From Macrotrachela quadricornifera (taxonomy: Eukaryota > Rotifera > Eurotatoria > Philodinida > Philodinidae): a stretch of 64,000 nt of DNA. A model generated the notes under the pieces. That model made no database searches, was not told the origin of the DNA, and saw nothing but the letters and a program-made list of their open reading frames with translations. This document shows positions 1-12,200 of this stretch, piece after piece (the stretch's first letter is position 1; each line of letters begins with the position of its first letter). The DNA lies in assembly GCA_022393335.1 (NCBI GenBank), contig JAJEKB010019189.1:64473-128472 (forward strand), written 5' to 3'. The translations under genes were made by a program, and so were the position numbers.

Positions 1-1
1 A

Positions 2-1546
2 GAATATTGTAAACAGCTACCAATCTGGTGGTATACTTATCCATGTTTTCTTTATTCTATGGTAAGTCGTGCTTTACAAATGATGGAAGTGGATCTCATT
101 GTAACTATGGGCTTCTTCGTTAGAGATCTTCACAAGCACATTGAGCAGCTTCACTATAAACAATATGCTGAACTTACTCATTCGAATACATTTGTCGTAT
201 ATCGTGGTCAAGGTCTCTTGCAAACAGATTTTGATAAGTTATTCAAGACACAAGGTGGACTATTATGTTTTAATAATTTCTTATTTACCAGTACAAATCG
301 ACAAGTGTCTCTTCATTTTGCTCGTGAAACAATGGAAACTTCTGATTTGGTGGGCATTTTATTCGTCATGAAAATTGATCCATCCATACGCTCATCACCT
401 TTTGTCAATGTTCGCGATATTAGTTGTTATCAAGGTGAAGAAGAAATTCTCTTTTCCATGCATTCAATTTTCCGAATTCTAGATATGAAACGGATGGATA
501 ATAGGAATAATCGTTTCTGGGAAGTGAAATTGGCACTAGCAAGTGATAATGATCCAGATTTATATAGTTTAACTGAACAAATACATGACGAGACATTTCC
601 AGATGCAAAAGGATGGGATCGACTGGGTAATTTATTAATTAAAGTTGGACAGTTTGACAAGGCTCAAGAGGTGTTTGAAATCATGCTTCGTCAAAAGCAT
701 GATAAGGATGAAAAAGCACATATTTATCATATGCTTGGAATGATCAAGGATGCTCAAGAAGAATATGCACAAGCAATTACATATTATGAAAGATCAATTG
801 CAATCAACCAGAATATTCTTTGTCCAACACACTCTGATTTAGCTGCTTCATACAATAATATTGGTTTGGTGTATAACAAAATGAGTGATTATTCAACAGC
901 ACTTTCATATTATGGAAAAGCATTTGAAATCGACCAAAACAATCGTCCTCAAAATCATCCTGATTTGGCTATGTCTTACAATAATATTGGTTTGGTGTAT
1001 AACAAAATGAGTGATTATTCAAAAGCACTTTCATATTATGAAAAAGCATTTGAAATCAACCAAAAAACTCTTTCTCAAAATCATCCTGATTTGGCTATGT
1101 CTTGCAATAATATTGGTTTGGTATATGATAATATGGGTGATTATTCAAAAGCACTTTCATATTATGAAAAAGCACTTGAAATTCTACAAAAAATTCTTCC
1201 TCAAAATCATCCTGATTTAGCTACTTCTTATGGAAATATAGGTGGTGTGTATGTCAGCATGGGTGACTATTCAATAGCACTTCCGTGTTATGAAAAAGTA
1301 CTTGAAATAGAACAAAAAACTCGTCCTCAAAATCGTCCTAATTTGGCTACTTCTTACAATAATATTGGCTCTGTGTATGATAGAATGGGGGATTATTCAA
1401 AAGCACTTTCATATTATGAAAAAGCACTTGAAATTCTTCGAAAAATTCTTCCTCAAAATCATCCTTATTTGATTTTGTCTTTTAGTTATATGAGTAGTGT
1501 GCATGACAAGAAGGATGATTATTCGAAAGCACTTTCAGAATGTTGA
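2..1546 (+). CDS. ADP-ribosyltransferase (ART) fused to kinesin-light-chain-type TPRs, 5'-partial
   Basis: The frame is already open at base 2 and reads a typical rotifer ART lead-in (WWYTYPCFLYSM) before the first internal ATG at 59, so the gene starts upstream of the window and 59 is not its start. The ART fold is shown by the R-S-ExE signature of arginine-type mono-ADP-ribosyltransferases: VYRGQG (about residue 48 from the ATG), FTSTN (about 77) and QGEEEILF (about 125). From about residue 190 to the stop come TPR units of 42 residues (126 bp) with the phrases YNNIGLVY, DYSKALSYYEKA and QNHPDLA. DNA identity between units is high, so the array is young. The family moves ADP-ribose from NAD to protein arginines; the TPRs probably bind partners. 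The last repeat is cut at SKALSEC, so the 3' end may be a shortened array. Target and cellular site are unknown. Single exon within the window. Confidence 0.9.
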   Translation, partial: EYCKQLPIWWYTYPCFLYSMVSRALQMMEVDLIVTMGFFVRDLHKHIEQLHYKQYAELTHSNTFVVYRGQGLLQTDFDKLFKTQGGLLCFNNFLFTSTNRQVSLHFARETMETSDLVGILFVMKIDPSIRSSPFVNVRDISCYQGEEEILFSMHSIFRILDMKRMDNRNNRFWEVKLALASDNDPDLYSLTEQIHDETFPDAKGWDRLGNLLIKVGQFDKAQEVFEIMLRQKHDKDEKAHIYHMLGMIKDAQEEYAQAITYYERSIAINQNILCPTHSDLAASYNNIGLVYNKMSDYSTALSYYGKAFEIDQNNRPQNHPDLAMSYNNIGLVYNKMSDYSKALSYYEKAFEINQKTLSQNHPDLAMSCNNIGLVYDNMGDYSKALSYYEKALEILQKILPQNHPDLATSYGNIGGVYVSMGDYSIALPCYEKVLEIEQKTRPQNRPNLATSYNNIGSVYDRMGDYSKALSYYEKALEILRKILPQNHPYLILSFSYMSSVHDKKDDYSKALSEC

Positions 1547-3003
1547 CATATTATAAAAACGAAATTGTAATTATGTGTGTATTTTATTTTTTCTATTTGA
1601 AAAAAAAGATTTGAAAAAATAGAATAGATTATTTTTTGTTATTTAAAGAACACACTGGGTCAATGCTCTACCGATAAGATAACTCATAGATATACATACA
1701 CATATACAGTTTATGCCCATTGAATTTATAGCCTTCGAGTTTTTTTTTATTAATATACGTCTTTCAACTATTAACCTAATATATATAGGAAGAAAGTCCG
1801 CCATGCACCGCATATTTTGGTATATTTACATTGAACACCAAATACAGTTAAAAGTATAAAAAGCGTATCAGAAAAAATGACATATTTTGTTTTGCCGAAT
1901 TTCGGGTATCCATACTGGTATAGCATCTTTTATTTCGCATATATCACTGCTTAGGTAAATGATAAAATGTTGAATTTTTTTCCAAAAATGCGCCGTGAAA
2001 AGCTCTACAAAAGCTGCATGATCGAATTCTTTTTTTATCTACTCTAATGGTTTTTCTAATACTCAAAATGAAACAGCTTACATAGAAGTACATTTGACGA
2101 AAAGCATCACTTAATAAATTCTTATTAAAATAGTTTTTATCCAGATATAAACCTGAAAGAAACAGCAGAAAATTCTATGATATAGTCTGCCATTTTCTAT
2201 CGTGTAAATTTTCCTCATACTACAACATCTAAAATATCCACTCGATTGCTTGAAACTTGTTAGTCTTACTTTGCTTATTATCAATGGAAAGAATATATTC
2301 GACTTGTTAATATAAAGTGAATTATTCAAAAAACTTGTTGGGATGACTAGAGAATATTGTAGAGAAGGAAATGAAGTACTACATTAAATCATATTCGTAT
2401 CATACGCACAATCGAGCAGACCACAGGAACGCTAATAACCAGCTGTGAACTAATCTCTTTTGATTCACTGTAAAAAGTTCTAAGAGAAAATTAAAGTATC
2501 CAGTTTTTTTTACATAGTGATCGTCTAGGACAATATTATTACATTTTGTATGTGTTCAGTCAGTGGTGATTCTCAATACAGAACTGAACAGATACTAATA
2601 GATGATGATTAAATCAGATTCAGTCGAGGGTCGAGCAAATCGAACTGACAAGCATTACTTACTATTTTATCAAAATGTTATGTGTTATATTAAGTTTCTT
2701 CGATTCTTCCTTTTCTTTTCTTTCTCTTCCTCTTTAATATGTTATAACTACTATTTCTCTTTTACTGTTCTTATCATTGTAAGTACTTTGAAATATAACA
2801 GAACAGAAAAACGCTGCACACGTGTCATCTTGCTTGTGCTTATACGTGTGCAAAGGGTTTTTTTTGCGTAAGACGAAGTATAACACCTAGCGAAGCGTTT
2901 TTTTGCACAGAAACAAAAAGGACAATTTATACAAAAGTATAAAAAACGATTTTTATTCTTTTTTTGCAATTATTTCATTGATTTGAATTCTCGTACTATC
3001 TTG
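1547..3003. other. Intergenic, no gene recognised
   Basis: AT-rich sequence between the ART-TPR stop and the methyltransferase start. Short open frames here (for example 2602-2871 and 2751-2969 on opposite strands) overlap each other and show no domain. A purine/pyrimidine-rich stretch with homopolymer T runs lies just upstream of 3004. No convincing promoter motif was seen. Confidence 0.6.
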
Positions 3004-3822
3004 ATGGTATCGGCTGCTACACTTCCATTACTGACCACAGCAGAGTACAAGGAAATTTATAGTTCAATTCGTACTCGCTATCATGGTCGAGAAAATGCTC
3101 GAGCGTGTATTTCAGAATGTTTGTCTCAACTGGCGTTACCAGAACAAAGAGGCCTTCATGTTTTGATTATCGGACCCGGTACGGGAGATAACGAGCTGAA
3201 ATTGCTGGCTTCACATAGGATAGATCATTTAACAGCAGTGGAGCCTAACCTCGAATTAATCGATGGACTCGAAATGAATTTACGTGCGTCATCAATGTTT
3301 ATTAAGAAATGGAATATTGAATCAACAACCATTGAATCTTATCTTATAAATAATAATCACAGTGATGGTCCTTTCGATATTATTTTCATGCTCCACTCAA
3401 TATACTATCCTTCCTCTCGTGGTGATGTACTTTGTCAGGTTCGTTCTCTTCTTCGACCTCATATTGGTCAGCTCATCATGATTGTTACAATTGGTTGCTA
3501 TACTGAAATTACGAACAAATATATACCTTCATCAAAGCATAGTTACAACGCAGATGACCTTGACCACGATCTTCATGATGTCAATATTCCATTCGTACGT
3601 CATATGAATAATGTGACATTAGATTTAACAGGTATTAAAGGTGATGATAAACTTCAATGGGTTTTTGCCTCGTTCTTTTTGGCAGTGAATGTAGCTTATG
3701 CTGACCATAATCTCGCAGCAGAGGTTGCCGAAGATTTAATTAATATGGCCAATACAACCAAGGATGGTAAAATAGAGATTAACTACCGAGAAGATGTATT
3801 CGTCATTCGACCAGTTGATTAA
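3004..3822 (+). CDS. Histamine N-methyltransferase-like class I SAM methyltransferase
   Basis: A 272-residue single-exon frame starting at the ATG at 3004; the frame also opens a few codons earlier from a TTG, which is not a credible eukaryotic start. Motif I, the glycine-rich SAM loop, is VLIIGPGTGDN at residues 53-63. The acidic ribose-binding residue follows in AVEPN (E80). Motif IV-like FDIIFMLHSIYY and the later LRPHIGQLIMIV strand match the layout of the HNMT/carnosine-type small-molecule methyltransferases. Length is close to the 290 or so residues of vertebrate HNMT. It would move a methyl group from SAM to a small amine or related acceptor in the cytosol; the true substrate cannot be read from sequence. 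No signal peptide or membrane helix. Frame intact. Neighbours give no pathway context. Confidence 0.75.
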   Translation: MVSAATLPLLTTAEYKEIYSSIRTRYHGRENARACISECLSQLALPEQRGLHVLIIGPGTGDNELKLLASHRIDHLTAVEPNLELIDGLEMNLRASSMFIKKWNIESTTIESYLINNNHSDGPFDIIFMLHSIYYPSSRGDVLCQVRSLLRPHIGQLIMIVTIGCYTEITNKYIPSSKHSYNADDLDHDLHDVNIPFVRHMNNVTLDLTGIKGDDKLQWVFASFFLAVNVAYADHNLAAEVAEDLINMANTTKDGKIEINYREDVFVIRPVD

Positions 3823-4119
3823 AATGCCACTATAGGAAAACTTCTATTAGTGAACTCCCCTCCTGCATGATCACCTCTTTATTTTGCACGTGAACGCATT
3901 TTTATAGTTCCTATTGTGTATATTCACTTAAACAATGTGAAAAACCATAGAAGGCACAATCTTGAACAAAACAATGATTAGTAACAGAGGAAAAAAAGCA
4001 AATCTGATTGGTTCCATATTTTATAAGGATAAAGAAAGTTAGAAGATTAACAAAGAGAGAAAAATATTTTTGATAACTATCAATAGTATGTATAAAATAT
4101 AGTATCTCGTCATGAACTT

Positions 4120-4238
4120 AATTTAGAAGAAAAAATGAATTTAATTCAAGATAAAGTAAATGGATTGTGTCGTCAACAATTAAAAGAAAAATTTCAAGTA
4201 TCATTAGGTGTTGTATCCAACATTTCGCAGAGACCAAT
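4120..4238 (+). pseudogene. Tigger/pogo (CENP-B-type) transposase HTH relic
   Basis: Translation in one frame gives an N-terminal CENP-B-like helix-turn-helix: LEEKMNLIQDKVNGL, then QQLKEKFQVSLGVVSNI, after which the frame decays. It matches the start of Tigger/pogo/jerky DNA-binding domains. No DDE domain remains nearby. A second relic with the same motif order lies at 26046-26189. Confidence 0.55.
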
Positions 4239-4616
4239 TGTAACAGGAAAGTGACGAGACGATTAATTATCAAATATGCAGGGTATATCAAACTTATAAG
4301 CCCCCTATGCTATATACAAAAAAAATGAATATTGTATTTTCAAAAGAGATCTAATTATTTATTTCATATGCTCGTTAGATACATACATCTATATAGCACA
4401 TAGATATGTGATCATTCTTAATCCTCATCGTCTATGTACACGAAAAAAATGTATGGGACGAAAAAAGTGTAGTCTCATATTTATAGGCTTCCTTTTCGTT
4501 CCTTTTCTTTTTTGTTCTCGACTCTTATCCGCTTTGAATACTTCGTGTCCATTTTTAATCGTTACAGTGTACTCTACTTATTGACAATAATTTCAACTGT
4601 ATTCTCTACAACAATA

Positions 4617-4758
4617 ATGGAACGAAAATCTGGTAGCGTTGATATTAAGAAGAACATGATCCTTTTACATAATATTGCTTTATCTCAAGATTAAATTTCT
4701 CGTCCATGTATTTGTCAAACTATTCGTAAATTCGATGAACGTCATATGGTGGCTAGGT
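4617..4758 (+). pseudogene. Tc1-like transposase N-terminal HTH relic
   Basis: Reads MERKSGSVDIKKNMILLH, then ALSQD, a TAA stop, ISRPCICQTIRKFDERH and VA. The phrase SQ-x-ISRPC-x-QTI-KFDE-H is the first helix-turn-helix of Tc1-family transposases. The in-frame stop and the lack of a downstream catalytic domain make this a dead fragment. Confidence 0.5.
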
Positions 4759-5092
4759 AGAGCATAGCAAAAGTAGTGGCAGTGGCATTTTTTTACTCTG
4801 TAGTAGGCTTGGAGAAATTTTCTTTTTATACAGGCAGATAGAGAGAAAAAAGTTCTATCTTCCTGTGCTATTTGATCATACATCAACTGAAATTATAATA
4901 TTAAATAGAATGTGAAAGTCATTTTTGCACGATGTGCGCTGGTTGTAATCAATGATAATTTATTTATGAACACGTTTTATTTTCTTTTTTCCTCGTTTCT
5001 GTGATATATATTCACCAGTATATGTAGAGATAAGAGAGCTACATAGTTCCTTATTGTGATGCGCATGTTAACATTGTTTGTCTTTACTCCAG

Positions 5093-5520
5093 ATGAATAT
5101 GGAAAATTTTCGATTTTACATTAAAGTGCGTATAGCACTTGGTATCCAACCAACAAATATCCACAATGAATTATGCACTGTTTTCGGCAATGGAGCACCG
5201 TCGTTTAGGATTGTGGTGAGATGGTCTAAGTGGTTTTGTGAAGGCCGAAAAGAGATTGAAGATGAGCCACGAGCTGGAAGGTTTATTACGTAGGCGACAT
5301 CCATAAATATTGAACTCATTCAAAACATTATCAATGATGCTCCACATGTCACAATTGAAGAATTGTAAGTGCAAACTGATCTTAGTCATGGTACTATTCA
5401 AAGAACAATCTTCGATCACCTAAATCTTAGAAAAATTACCACGCGATATGGTTACAGATGATGAATTCTGGTTTATTCACATACAGATTGGTCGAAAATC
5501 ATCAACTTCTGCGAGAATTG
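5093..5520 (+). pseudogene. mariner transposase relic
   Basis: From ATG 5093: FRFYIKVRIALGIQPTNIH, then FGNGAPSFRIVVRWSKWF, EGRKEIEDEPRAGRFIT and a TAG stop. The frame resumes with INIELIQNIINDAPHVTIEE and, after another stop, SHGTIQRTIFDHLNLRKIT. This is the two-HTH N-terminus of a mariner transposase, with the linker phrase before the catalytic domain. After a deletion, VTDDEFWFIHIQIGRKSS (about 5450-5510) matches the mariner first-Asp region. Multiple stops and the missing remainder of the DDE/D domain show that it is inactive. Confidence 0.8.
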
Positions 5521-5689
5521 GTTATTTATCAAGAAAAAAAGAATAGAATAGAATAACAGATCAGTACGTTAAAATACATATCAGAACAGAAAAACAATAA
5601 AATATATTCGTGAATCATTTGACTTAATGGACGAGAGTTACGACTTGTACACAGCCAGTACTCTGAAACACTGTTACTGATAAATATTC

Positions 5690-5870
5690 GAAATTTACTC
5701 GAAAAAAATTCGCTGAAACAACTCTCGCGATATTGGTTTTCGCTACTTTACTTTTCGCTTATATGAACTTTCGCTGAAATATGGTGTCGCCATTTTGTTT
5801 TTTGCTGATATTTTTTCGCTAAAAAGACGTTCGCTCATCAGTTTTTCGATGAAAGGACACCATATCTCTT
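5690..5870. repeat. Degenerate TTCGCT-rich tandem repeat
   Basis: The hexamer TTCGCT or a one-base variant recurs about nine times at spacings of roughly 14-20 bases (for example near 5710, 5738, 5752, 5770, 5815 and 5829). The spacers are AT-rich. A GC-richer cluster of similar flavour on the opposite strand is at 22390-22486. No coding potential. Confidence 0.5.
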
Positions 5871-6241
5871 GATCATCTTGATTCGATTCTCCGTGTAATC
5901 TGAATTTCTTGAGATATATTTGTACACAAAGTCATTGCTTTGCAAAATCGAATAATATTTAGTAGTAGGCGAACATAAATTCAGACAAAACTTCAGAAGC
6001 AGAAAGAAATTCCAAAAAGTAGGGAATGATAATTAAAACGTATTTGTCATTAAATATAAAGATAAAATAAGTGCAATATAATTGAGTAGTAGAAAAGACG
6101 TCGACAGACAAAAAATGACACTACATCACTCACATCTATTAGAGACTTCTAATGAAGTCTGCTCTTATCTCAAATGTTAATAACATAAGTGTATCTAAAC
6201 TTTGTGTATTTACGCTCAGAGCGAGTATCAAACGATTTTCA

Positions 6242-9200
6242 TCACCACGGCAATAGTTGTCCTCCACTAGTTATCTGGTTATTATTCAATGGGCCATCAT
6301 AGTATACTGTTGCATTCATAGACACAATCACGTTGATCGCATTTGTAGCACAAACATATACTATTGCTGAATTCGTAGCTGTTACATTCGCAACAGCCGA
6401 ACATGATGATTGATTCATATATACCTCTGAATTCGTAGCAGTGATCACGGCTTCCTGTGTTGAACAAACATCATGAATTTTGCTACCATTGCTGATAGAA
6501 ATACTCAGCACATTCGGACAAGATAGCCCCATTCCATAAACGATCGTCGTGTTAGTACTGGTGACATGTACTTCCTCACTGGCACAAAAATTCACAACCG
6601 TACCTCCATTAGTCGCATTAATAAACGCTTTCCGTGGGCAGGGCCATGATACGTTCATCATAATAGTAGTAGAATCAGTCATCTCAATATTTAACTGGTC
6701 TTTTACACAAAGACCTGAAATTTTGCTGTCATCCATACCAACGATAAATGCGCGCGATGGACATACTACTGTTGAATTAATGTTAACAATTGATGACAGT
6801 TTGCCTGTAATATTCAATTCACTACGTGCACAAATTTGAGATATAGGAACAGTGCTCATATCATCAATTACAGTCTGAACTGGGCATGGCCATGTTTCAT
6901 TAATCGAAATATTTGCCGCATTCATAGCAGCAATGTTCAGCTCATAAAGTCCACAAATACCAGCTATCTCTGTATCATTGTAACCAATAATAAAAGTATT
7001 GTTTGGACACACTGCTGTTGAATTAATAAAGATTTTAGATGAGTTACCACCTGTAACACGCAATTCATTCATGGCACAAATATCATACATTGAAATATTG
7101 CTCGTATCATCAATCATAGTCTTGTTTGGACATGGCCATGCTTTATCAATCAAAATGTTAGCTGAATCGCTCGCATAGATCATCAATGTATCCATTGCAC
7201 AAATGCCATTAATTTGCGTATTATTCCAACCGTTAACCGAAGTATACACTGGGCAGACAACCGTTGAATTAACATAAACTTGCGACGATTTGCCACCTGT
7301 GATGTTTAGTTCCTTCGATGCGCAAATACCAGAAATAGCAATACTGCTACTGTCATCAATCACAGTCTTAATCGGGCATGGCCATGTTTCATTAATCGAA
7401 ATATTAGCGATATCCGCAGCAACAATATTCAGCTCAATGAGTGCACAAATATCAGAAATTTTTGTGTTTGAGTAACCCTCAATCGTAGTATAGCGTGGAC
7501 AAACCATTGTTGAATTAATATAAAGTTTAGACATTGGACCACCAATGACTTGTAATTCATTATTCGCACAAATATGATACATTGAATTATTGCTTGCATC
7601 ATTGATTACCATTATGTTTGGACAGGGCCATGTTTCATTAATCGAAACCTTAGCTGAGCCGTAAGCATCAATGCTCAGTAGATCAAGTGCACAAACATTA
7701 GTAATTGTTGTGTCATCGAAACCATGAATAAAAGTATTGCTTGGACACACTACTGTTGAATTGATATAGAGTGTTGACATTTTGCCACCAGTAACTTGCA
7801 ATTCATTCACAGCACAAATATGATAGATTGGGATATTGCTGACACTATCAATTACAGTCTTATATGGGCATGGCCATGTTTCATTAATTGAAATAATAGC
7901 ATGATCGGTAACCATAATATTTAGTAAAGATTTTGCACAAATATTAGAAATCTCAGTTTGATCAGAACCAACAACAAAAGTGTTGATTGGACACGTCACC
8001 GTTGAATTTATATCAAGTTTAGATAAATGTCCACCTGTAATATTCAATTCATTGTTGGTACACAAACGAGCAATAGGAATAGCGCTCATATCATAGACAG
8101 AAGTCTTATCTGGACATGGCCATGTTTCATTAATTGAAATACTGGCATGATCGATAACGGTGATATTCAGTAGAGATTTTGCACAAATATTAGAAATCTC
8201 TGTGTAACCAGAACCTGTAATGAATGTGTTAATTGGACAAGTTATCGTTGAATTTACATCGACTTTAGATGATTGTCCACTGGTAATATTTAATTCATTG
8301 AAGGCACAAACATGGTTAATTGGAATGTCGCTCATATCATAAACAGCAGTCTTATCTGGACATGGCCATGTTTCATTAATTAAAATGTTGGCNNNNNNNN
8401 NNTGATTGAAGGCACAAACATGGGTAATTGGAATATCGCTCATATCATAAACAGCAGTCTTATTTGGACATGGCCACGTTTCATTAATTGAAATGTTGGC
8501 ATGATCGATAACAGTAATATTCAGTAGAGATTTTGCACAAATATTAGAAACTTCTGTCTGATCATAACCTGTAATGAATGTGTTAATTGGACACGTCACC
8601 GTTGAATTTACATCGACTTTAGATAATTTCCCACTGGTAACATTTAATTCATTAATAGCACAAACATGAGTAATTGGAATGTCGCTCATATCATAAACAG
8701 TAGTCTTATTTGGACATGGCCATGTTTCATTAATTGAAATATCACTATGATTGGCAGCTTTTATATTCAATTCATCTTTTGCACATATATTGGAAATCTT
8801 AGATTCATCTGTACTATTGACAACCGTTGTTTTTGGACAAGTCGATGTTGAATTCATATTGACGATAGAGTGTTGGGTGCTTGTGATATTCATTGTGTTT
8901 ATTGCACAGATGGCTGCTATCTTGGTTGAATTTATGGCATTAACAGTAGTAGATTTTGGACAAATGGATGTGGAATTTACATTTACAATCGATGATTCCG
9001 ATGCCGTTACTATCATTTGATTCTTGGCGCAAATGTTTGAAATATTTGCTTGATCCATGCTAGTCACTATAGTGCTCTGAGGACATGATAATGTTGAGTC
9101 CATGGAAATGTTAGATGATTGTGTACCTGTGATATTCAATTGAAATGTTGCGCAAATATCAAAAATCTGTACTGTATCGAAACCGTTAACCGTAACTGTT

Positions 9201-12200
9201 GCTGCGCAACATTTGTGTGAATTGACATAAAGCTTAGCTGATTGACTGGCTGTAATGTTCATTGTGTCACTTGCACCAATGTTCGAGATCATTGTCTTAT
9301 CTTTACCTTTAACAATGGTTGTTTTTGGACAGTTTGATGTTGAATTCATGGTGATAATGGAGTTGTGTATGCCTGTGATATTCATTGTATCAATTGCACA
9401 GATAGCTGAGATATGAGTTGAGTTAGCTCCATTGATAGTTGCTACTTGTGGACAAATCGCGCTTGAATTAACACTAAGTATTGATGATTCTGATCCATTT
9501 ATAATCATTTTAGTACTTGCACAAATCTTTGAAATATTTGTTTGACCCATACCAATAACTACAGTCGTTTTTGGACATGATATCATAGAATCGATATTAA
9601 TAATGGATAATTGGCTACCGGTGATATTCATTTCATTAACCGCACAAAGATTCAAAATTTCCGTTGTGTCATAACCAGTCACAGTAACATACTTTGCGCA
9701 ATACTTCGATGGATTGGCATAAAGTTTAGATGATTGAAGACCTGTAATATTCATCGTTTCACTTGCAATAATGTCTGAAATCTGAGTATGATCTGTGCCA
9801 TTCACAATAGTTGTTTTGGGGCAAGTTCCAGTGAAATTGATGTTAATCATAGAGTTTTGTATGCCAGTAATATTCATTGTATCAGTTGCACAGATGGCTA
9901 GAATTTGAGTTGAGTTCATAGCATAAATATTAGTCACTTTTGGACAAATCAATGTCGAATTAACACTCAATATAGATGTGTCTAATCCAATTATTATCAT
10001 TTCATTAGTTGCACAGATGTTCGAAATATTTGTTTGGTCCATACCAATAATTAAAGCTTTTTTCGTACATGACAATATTGAATTCATGGAAATTAATGAT
10101 GAATGTTTACCGGTGATGTTCATTTCATCTGTTGCACAAACATTAAAAACCTGTACTTCATCAAAAGCATTTACCGTAACTGCTTTTGCACAACACTGGA
10201 TTGAATTGATATAAAATCTAGATGATTGTTTGGCTGTGATAACCATTGTTTCACTTGCAGCAATATTAGAAATCTCAGTGTGATCAATACCGAGAACAAC
10301 AATTGTTTTGGGGCATATCGAGCTGGAATTGATATTAATCATAGAGTTTTGTATGCCAGTAATATTTATTGTATCAGTTGCACAGATGGCTGAAATTTTA
10401 GTTGAATTCATAGCATTAATATTAACAAGTTTTGGACAAATCAGTGTCGAATTAACACTCAATACAGATGAGTCTGATCCATTTATTATCATTTCATTAG
10501 TTGCACAAATGTTTGAAATATTTGTTTGACCCATACCAATAACTATGGTGTTCTTAGTACATGACAATATTGAATTCATACTAATAACAGATAATTGATA
10601 CCCTGTAATATTCATTTCATCCACCGCACATAGATTTAAAATCTGTGCGCCGTAATAACCATTTACTGTAACCTTCTTCGAGCAACATTTTTTTGAATTC
10701 ATGTCAAGTTTAGCTGATTGACGACCTGTAATATTTACTGTTTCAGTTGCAGCAATGTTAGAAATTTCAGTGTCATCTATACCATAGATGATCGCTACTT
10801 TTGGGCAGATTGACGTTGAATTAATATCAATAATAGAGTTTTGTATGCCAATGATATTCATCGTATCGGTTGCACAAACAGCTGAAATCTTAGTTGAGTT
10901 CATAGCACTAATATTAGCTATTTTTGGACAAATGGATGTCGAATTAATATTAACCACTGATGATTCTGATGCATTTATAATCATTTGAGTAATTGCACAT
11001 ATGTTTGAAATATTTGTTTGGTCCAGAGCAGTAACAACAATTTTATCGGTACAAGACAATATTGAATTCATACTAATAACCGACGATTGTCTACTTGTTA
11101 CATTCATTTCATCGATTCCACACAGATCTGATATCTGTACTGTATCATAGGCATTGACAGTGATTTTCTTTGGACAACACGTTGTTGAATTAACGAAAAG
11201 CTTTGATGATTGGCTGCCCGTAATATTCATCATTTCACTAGCTACAATGTTATAAACTTGAGTTTGACCTGTACCATTGACGACAGTTGCTTTTGGGCAG
11301 ACCGCAGCTGAATTGACATTAACAATAGACTGTTGCGTACCAGTGATATTCATTGTATGAATTGCACAAATGGCTGAAATTTTAGTTGATTCCATAGCAT
11401 TAATGTTAGCAGTTTTTGGACAAATCGATGCTGAATTAACACTCAGTACAGAGGATTCCGATCCATTTAATATCATTTCATTAGTTGCACAGATATTGGA
11501 AATATTGGTTTGACCAATGCCAGTAACTACGGTTTTCTTAGCACATGATAATTTTGAATTTATAATAATGACAGATGACTGTTCACCTGTGATATTCATT
11601 TCATCCGTGCCACAAAGATCTAAAATCTGTACTGTGCCATATGCATTCACTGTAATTCTGCTTGCACAACAGCTTGATGGATTAATCGAAAGTTTCGCTG
11701 ATTCACGAGCTGTAATATACAGGGTTTCACGTGCTCCAATACTGGAAATCGCGATTTCATCTGTCGCATCAATAAAAGTTGCTTGCGGGCAAGTCGATGT
11801 TGAATTCATACTAACAATCGAATGTTGGGCAGCAGTAATATTCATTGTATCAATTGCACAGATAGCTGAGATATGAGTTGAATTCACTCCATTGATAATT
11901 GCTACTTGTGGACAAATCGCGCTTGAATTAACACCAAGTATTGATGATTCTGATCCATTTATAATCATTTTAGTACTTGCACAAATGTTTGAAATATTTG
12001 TTTGACCCATACCTATAACTACAGTCGTTTTTGGACATGATATCATAGAATCGATATTAATAATGGATAATTGGCTACCGGTGATATTCATTTCATCAAC
12101 CGCACAAAGATTCAAAATTTCCGTTGTGTCATAACCAGTCACAGCAACATGCTTTGCGCAACACTTCGATGGATTGACATAAAGTTTAGATGATTGAAGA

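Noticed and set aside
1011..1220. Lys/Ile-rich frame within the ART-TPR gene
   Set aside because: An out-of-frame shadow of the TPR repeats.
8751..11876. Several plus-strand frames of 60-119 codons opposite the giant repeat gene
   Set aside because: They are antisense shadows of the repetitive coding strand and recur at the same repeat phase.
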